A DNA stretch of 30,815 bases, taken from NCBI GenBank assembly GCA_900551245.1, contig URVC01000058.1, positions 1 to 30,815 on the forward strand. The letters run 5' to 3'. Shown here piece by piece: positions 26,559-30,815 of this stretch. Each line of letters begins with the position of its first letter. Positions within the stretch are counted from its first letter, which is position 1. The stretch comes from an uncultured bacterium (lineage in GTDB: Bacteria > Verrucomicrobiota > Lentisphaeria > Victivallales > Victivallaceae). Both the position numbers and the translations under genes were made by a program. Under the pieces are notes generated by a model. It was not told where the DNA came from. It saw only the letters and a program-made list of their open reading frames with translations, and made no database searches.

Positions 26559-28331
26559 ATGAAATCCCTGTTTCAAAAGATTGGGTCACTTCAATTCGAA
26601 TTGCGGGGAGAACTGGAAGAATGCAAAGTCGATGTTTGCGTGGAATCTCCCGAACCGGAGCTGTGGATTTTGCAGGTGGAACTGCGCGCCGCGGCGGGAG
26701 TCCCGCTGCCGGAGGTCACACTGTCATTTCCGGTGCCGATGCAGGATGTTCAGGTTCGCTGGATGCCGGACTACCCCGCCTGCCACCACCTGCTGCCCTA
26801 CTGGTGGAAAGGCGGGTGGATTCCAAGCTCGCTGAACTGGAACGCTCCGGTTATCTCCTATTTCAATCTGGAGGGGGAAAACCGGCTGAGCTACGCCTTT
26901 TCCGATGTGCAGACGCAGGTAAAACTCCACACCGGCCCGTCCGAACAGGCGGAACTCATCAACGTTCTCTCTCTGCCCCCGCCGGAGAAAACCAAACGGG
27001 AGTGGAGTTTCTCGCTCCGGATTGACCGTCGGGCAGTTCATTTCTCCAGAGCGCTCGCCGATATCGCCCGCTGGTACGAGGAAATGTATCCGCCCGCGCC
27101 GGTACCGGAAGCGGCCCGGCTGCCGTTCTACTCGACCTGGTATCAGTTCCAGCGCGACGTCTCCGCCGGAGCGCTGGAGCAGGAGCTCCCGGAACTGGGG
27201 CGGTGCAATCTGCGCAACATGATTCTCGACGATGGCTGGAATTGTGCCGGTCCGACGAAACCCGGCGTCTTCGCCCACTGCGGCGACTGGGCGGCGGCTC
27301 CGGAACGTTTCCCCGACATGGCGGCGCACATCCGCCGCTTTCAGGAGCGGGGGATCCGCTATATGCTCTGGTTTCCCGTCCCCTTCATCGGGGTGCAGGC
27401 GGAGCGGGATTTCCGCAGGTTTCAGGGGAAATACCTGACCCCTGCCCCGACAGTCTGCGGCGTACTCGACCCCCGCTTTCCGGAGGTGCGCGAGTACCTT
27501 GTCGGCGTGTATGAGAAATTTGTCCGGCAATGGAATCTCGACGGCTTGAAACTCGATTTCATCGACAGTTTTTCCATAAGAGAGAACGATCCGGCGCAAG
27601 CGGAGAATTTTGCCGGTCGCGACCTGCATTCTCTGCCGGAAGCGGTGGATCTTCTCCTTGCCGACATTCGAGACCGGTTGACCGCGATCAAGCCGGAAAT
27701 CATGATCGAATTCCGGCAGCGGTACATCGGCCCCGGCATGCGGCGGTACGGCACGATCTTCCGGGCGGCGGACTGCGCAATGGATCTGCTGGAGAATCGG
27801 GTCCGCACGGTCGATCTGCGACTGCTCGCCGGTTCGACAGCGGTTCACTCCGATATGTTGATCTGGCCGCCCCACGACACGCCGGAAACGGCCGCGCTTC
27901 AAATTCAGAATGTGCTCTTCAGCGTACCGCAGATCTCCTGCCGTCTCCGTGATCTGCCGGAATCCCACAAACGGATGCTTTCCTTCTGGATGGCATTCTG
28001 CACCCGGCATCGGGAAACTCTGCAGCTGGGGACCTTCCGCCCGGAGCATCCGGAACTGAGTTACCCGCTCATTTCGGCGATCGGCAAGCAGGAGGCGATC
28101 ACTGCCGTCTATCTCTCCAGCTGTCTGGTCCGGCAGATTCCCTGCTGGAGACAGATCGTAATCAACGCAACACACTCCGAAGAGCTGTTGCTGAAGCTCG
28201 ACACCCCGGCCGCAGTAACAAGTTTCAATGTGTTCGGGGAACAACAGCAGACTTGCCGTCTGAAATCGGGGATCGTCACAATTTCCGTCCCTCCGGCAGG
28301 ATTCCTGAATCTGGAACCAGCAGGAAATTGA
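26559..28331 (+). CDS. GH36-like (clan GH-D) alpha-glycosidase, cytoplasmic
   Basis: The 590-residue protein starts 5 bases after the previous stop, with GGAGGAA upstream. There is no signal peptide. The N-terminal 180 residues are beta-rich, and a TIM barrel follows: FYSTWYQFQRD, MILDDGWN (221-228), GIRYMLWFPVPF, and LDGLKLDFID with D333 as candidate nucleophile (KxDF of clan GH-D). Then comes RAADCAMD (402-409), where D405 fits the acid/base Asp of the SDxxP-type motif. A small C-terminal beta domain closes the protein. GH36 enzymes mainly remove alpha-galactose or alpha-N-acetylgalactosamine with retention; the exact sugar here is not fixed by the sequence. It would act on sugars brought in by the following symporter. 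Confidence 0.85.
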   Translation: MKSLFQKIGSLQFELRGELEECKVDVCVESPEPELWILQVELRAAAGVPLPEVTLSFPVPMQDVQVRWMPDYPACHHLLPYWWKGGWIPSSLNWNAPVISYFNLEGENRLSYAFSDVQTQVKLHTGPSEQAELINVLSLPPPEKTKREWSFSLRIDRRAVHFSRALADIARWYEEMYPPAPVPEAARLPFYSTWYQFQRDVSAGALEQELPELGRCNLRNMILDDGWNCAGPTKPGVFAHCGDWAAAPERFPDMAAHIRRFQERGIRYMLWFPVPFIGVQAERDFRRFQGKYLTPAPTVCGVLDPRFPEVREYLVGVYEKFVRQWNLDGLKLDFIDSFSIRENDPAQAENFAGRDLHSLPEAVDLLLADIRDRLTAIKPEIMIEFRQRYIGPGMRRYGTIFRAADCAMDLLENRVRTVDLRLLAGSTAVHSDMLIWPPHDTPETAALQIQNVLFSVPQISCRLRDLPESHKRMLSFWMAFCTRHRETLQLGTFRPEHPELSYPLISAIGKQEAITAVYLSSCLVRQIPCWRQIVINATHSEELLLKLDTPAAVTSFNVFGEQQQTCRLKSGIVTISVPPAGFLNLEPAGN

Positions 28332-28392
28332 ACAGAACAATGAAAAATAATGGCGGTTACAAAGGAATACCGCCGGAACGGGGAGTTAAAAT

Positions 28393-30687
28393 ATGAATAT
28401 CTGGGGTTGGCTGATTGTCGCGATTCCGCTGGCATTTATTCTTTATCTGGCGATCAACGCCAGAAGGTATATCCGGGGTGCAGCGGATTTCCTTGCCGCC
28501 GGACGGGTAGCGGGCCGCTATGTGATCGCCGTTGGCGACATGGAGTCGGCACTCGGGGTCATCACGCTGGTGATGATGATCGAGAGGCAGTATCAGTGCG
28601 GTGGAGCAATCGGCTTCTGGGGAAACATCGGTGTACCGCTTTCGCTTCTGATCTCACTTACAGGCTACTGTGTCTACCGCTTCCGGGAGACGAAAGCACT
28701 CTCAATGGGGCAGTTTCTGGAGATGCGCTACAGCCGGGGCCTGCGGATTCTTGCCGCAGTTTTAAGGACCGCCTCGGAGATGCTCTGCAACTGCATCGGC
28801 CCGGCAGTGGCGGCGCGTTTCTTCATCTATTTTCTCGGGCTGCCGCACACCTTTAACCTGTTCGGTTGGCAGTGCCCGACCTTCATGCTGCTGGTAGCAG
28901 GAGTTCTGATCCTCTGCGAGATTATCATCTGGAGCGGTGGACGGCTGTCATTGCTGGTTACCGACTGCCTGCAGGGGCTGATGTGTTACCCGATCTTCGT
29001 GATCATCTCAGTGTTTCTGCTGGTTGAACTTTCGTGGGAAAATGAGATCGTACCGGTTATTTCCAACCGGGCCGCAGGCGAGAGTTTCCTCAACCCGTTC
29101 GACGTGTCGGAGCTGCGTGATTTCAATATCTTTGCGATGATTGTCACCTGGACCTCGCAGGTGCTTCAGCGGGCAAGCTGGATCGGCAACGACACTTCCG
29201 GTTGCGGCCGCACACCGCATGAACAGAAAATGGCAGGAGTGCTCGGCACCTGGCGCAACGGCTTCTCCTATATGATGATGGGGCTACTCGCGCTGGGAAT
29301 CATGACCTACATGTGGCATCCGGATTTCGCCGAAAGCGCCCGGACGATTCGCACTGAACTCTCCGGAAAAGTAGCAGAGGAGGTCGCCGCAGACGCGCCG
29401 GAAACCGCAGAAGAAATTCGGAGGAAAGCAGCGGAAATTCCGCAACAGATCCGTCGCTATCAGGTGGATCGGCCGATTTCACGAACGGACAATCCAGACA
29501 CTCCCTATCTGGACTCGGCCCGCAGTATACTGGCGGAGAATCCGGAAACCAGGGGAGTATTTCAGGAGTTCCGCACCCTCTACCACCAGATGATGCTCCC
29601 GGTGGTGTTGCGTCATCACTTTCCGGCCTGCCTGATCGGAATTTTTACGCTGCTGATGATCATGCTGATGCTCTCGACGGATGACTCGCGGGTATTCAAC
29701 GCCGCGGCTACGATCATTCAGGATTTCGTCCTTCCGCTGCGAAAAACCCCCTTCACCCCGGAACAACATCTGAGGTGGCTGAAGGTAACCTCGATCTTCG
29801 TGGTGCTCTGCTTCTTCTTCGGTTCACTTTTCATGGCGCAGATGGACTATCTGGCGATGTTCATGTCAATTACCACCGCCATCTGGCTGGGGGGAGCCGG
29901 ACCGGTCATGGTCGGCGGCTTGTACACTCGATTCGGCACCACCTTCGGGGCTTACAGCGCCATTGTCTGTGGTTCCGGTGTCTCGCTGGCAGGAATTTTT
30001 CTACAGCGTTGCTGGGGGAGCATGGTGTATCCGTTTCTAGAAGAGAGAAACTGGCACATTCCCGTGGGGAATTTTCTGGAAAAAGTTTCCGGTCCTTTCC
30101 AACCGTACATCGTCTGGGAGATGAATCCCGACAAGTTCCCGATCAACTCCTACGAGATCTATTTTCTCTCAATGCTCATCGGAGTGGCGGCGTATGTTAT
30201 CGGTTCCTACCTGACACTGAAAGAGCCCTTCAATCTGGAACGCCTGCTCCATCGCGGCATCTACAATCTGGACGGCAACCCGAAAACCGCAGAACGATGG
30301 ACCATCCACTCCGTCTGGCGCAAGATCATTGGAATCACGCCGGAGTACACAAAGACCGACCGATTCATCGCTTATCTTGTGGTTGCCTGGTCGTTGGGAT
30401 ACAGTCTGATCATCATGTTCCTCGGAGTACTGATCTGGAATCTGATCGCTCCATGGCCGGAAAGGTGGTGGACCGCCTACCGCTGGTGGGGAATCTGCGT
30501 CGGTGTATTGACGGGACTGGTTTCCACCTTCTGGTTTTTACCATGCGGCATCCGGGATATGATTCGAATGTTCCGCGACCTGAAGACCCGGGTGGACAAT
30601 CCGCTCGACGACGGCCGGGTGGAGGGGCATGTCTCCCTTGCCGACCAGGCAGCTTTCGCAGCACAGGAAAAGAAGCAGGAACAGTAG
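28393..30687 (+). CDS. Sodium:solute symporter family transporter
   Basis: The 764-residue membrane protein has the SSS/LeuT-type fold, with about 13-15 helices. The first helix is MNIWGWLIVAIPLAFILYLAI at the N-terminus, followed by RRYIRGAADFLAAGR, typical of SSS members, and GDMESALGVITLV in the substrate region. A later helix segment MLMLSTDDSRVFNAAATI corresponds to the helix-8 sodium-site region. Residues about 309-400 form a large hydrophilic insert rich in Glu, Arg and Ala that is not found in typical 500-560 residue family members. The ATG at 28393 follows GGGAG 8 bases upstream. It is the last gene of the operon and probably imports the sugars released by the secreted partner for the GH36-like enzyme. 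Confidence 0.93.
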   Translation: MNIWGWLIVAIPLAFILYLAINARRYIRGAADFLAAGRVAGRYVIAVGDMESALGVITLVMMIERQYQCGGAIGFWGNIGVPLSLLISLTGYCVYRFRETKALSMGQFLEMRYSRGLRILAAVLRTASEMLCNCIGPAVAARFFIYFLGLPHTFNLFGWQCPTFMLLVAGVLILCEIIIWSGGRLSLLVTDCLQGLMCYPIFVIISVFLLVELSWENEIVPVISNRAAGESFLNPFDVSELRDFNIFAMIVTWTSQVLQRASWIGNDTSGCGRTPHEQKMAGVLGTWRNGFSYMMMGLLALGIMTYMWHPDFAESARTIRTELSGKVAEEVAADAPETAEEIRRKAAEIPQQIRRYQVDRPISRTDNPDTPYLDSARSILAENPETRGVFQEFRTLYHQMMLPVVLRHHFPACLIGIFTLLMIMLMLSTDDSRVFNAAATIIQDFVLPLRKTPFTPEQHLRWLKVTSIFVVLCFFFGSLFMAQMDYLAMFMSITTAIWLGGAGPVMVGGLYTRFGTTFGAYSAIVCGSGVSLAGIFLQRCWGSMVYPFLEERNWHIPVGNFLEKVSGPFQPYIVWEMNPDKFPINSYEIYFLSMLIGVAAYVIGSYLTLKEPFNLERLLHRGIYNLDGNPKTAERWTIHSVWRKIIGITPEYTKTDRFIAYLVVAWSLGYSLIIMFLGVLIWNLIAPWPERWWTAYRWWGICVGVLTGLVSTFWFLPCGIRDMIRMFRDLKTRVDNPLDDGRVEGHVSLADQAAFAAQEKKQEQ

Positions 30688-30703
30688 TGCCGAAACAGAA
30701 CGG

Positions 30704-30730
30704 CGGCGAGCGGCATTCTGCTGCTCGCCG
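30704..30730 (+). terminator. Hairpin after the symporter gene
   Basis: CGGCGAGC (30704-30711) and GCTCGCCG (30723-30730) pair perfectly 16 bases past the stop. No T run follows, so it may be a weak terminator or an RNA 3'-end stabiliser. The remaining 85 bases show nothing further. Confidence 0.55.
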
Positions 30731-30815
30731 TCACACCTAACAACTTTCCCAATGATGTAATTTCAGTGCCGTCCCATAATTCTTTGAAATCGTCATTCTA
30801 ACCACCCTATTTGAG

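Noticed and set aside
1..30815. CRISPR array, tRNA, rRNA, insertion sequence or phage genes
   Set aside because: No regularly spaced repeats, tRNA-like folds, transposase motifs or phage structural genes were seen in the window.

Overview
The window looks like part of a chromosome from a Lentisphaerota / Victivallaceae-type bacterium (PVC superphylum), probably a carbohydrate-degrading anaerobe. This is inferred from gene content: two pseudopilins carrying both an FTLIELL N-terminal helix and an H-X9-DG C-terminal motif, very large secreted multi-domain glycan-active proteins, and regulators set next to each sugar-use cluster. No rRNA, tRNA, transposase or CRISPR array was seen.

Region 1 (1-5558, + strand): the 3' part of a large enzyme-like protein with a glutamine-amidotransferase-like domain, translationally coupled to a secreted protein that joins two InlB-like repeats, a beta-helix and a metallophosphoesterase. 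Region 2 (5626-11593, - strand): a glycosyltransferase 2, ketol-acid reductoisomerase (ilvC), then a tightly overlapping GH20 hexosaminidase / iron-type alcohol dehydrogenase / ABM-type monooxygenase set. An ilvC promoter and an ilvC terminator can both be read; the terminator sits only 24 bases before the GH20 start.

Region 3 (11594-13907): gene-poor, with a promoter-like site, a structured leader, a small damaged or unusually initiated Cys/His-rich membrane ORF, and an aquaporin followed by a strong terminator.

Region 4 (13908-19506, - strand): a LacI-type regulator, a pseudopilin and a 1247-residue secreted clan GH-A-like protein ending in a CBM9-like module form one operon behind a good sigma70-like promoter with an adjacent inverted repeat. 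Region 5 (19707-30730): an AraC-type regulator diverges from a roughly 10 kb + strand operon: pseudopilin, a small secreted beta-sandwich protein, a 1443-residue secreted protein of unknown fold that begins with the same sandwich, a GH36-like cytoplasmic glycosidase, and a sodium:solute symporter.

Regions 4 and 5 have the same plan: regulator, pseudopilin, giant secreted glycan-active protein. In region 5 the logical flow is outside capture and cleavage (secreted proteins, perhaps helped by the pseudopilin), import (symporter) and inside hydrolysis (GH36-like). The specific glycan cannot be read from the sequence.
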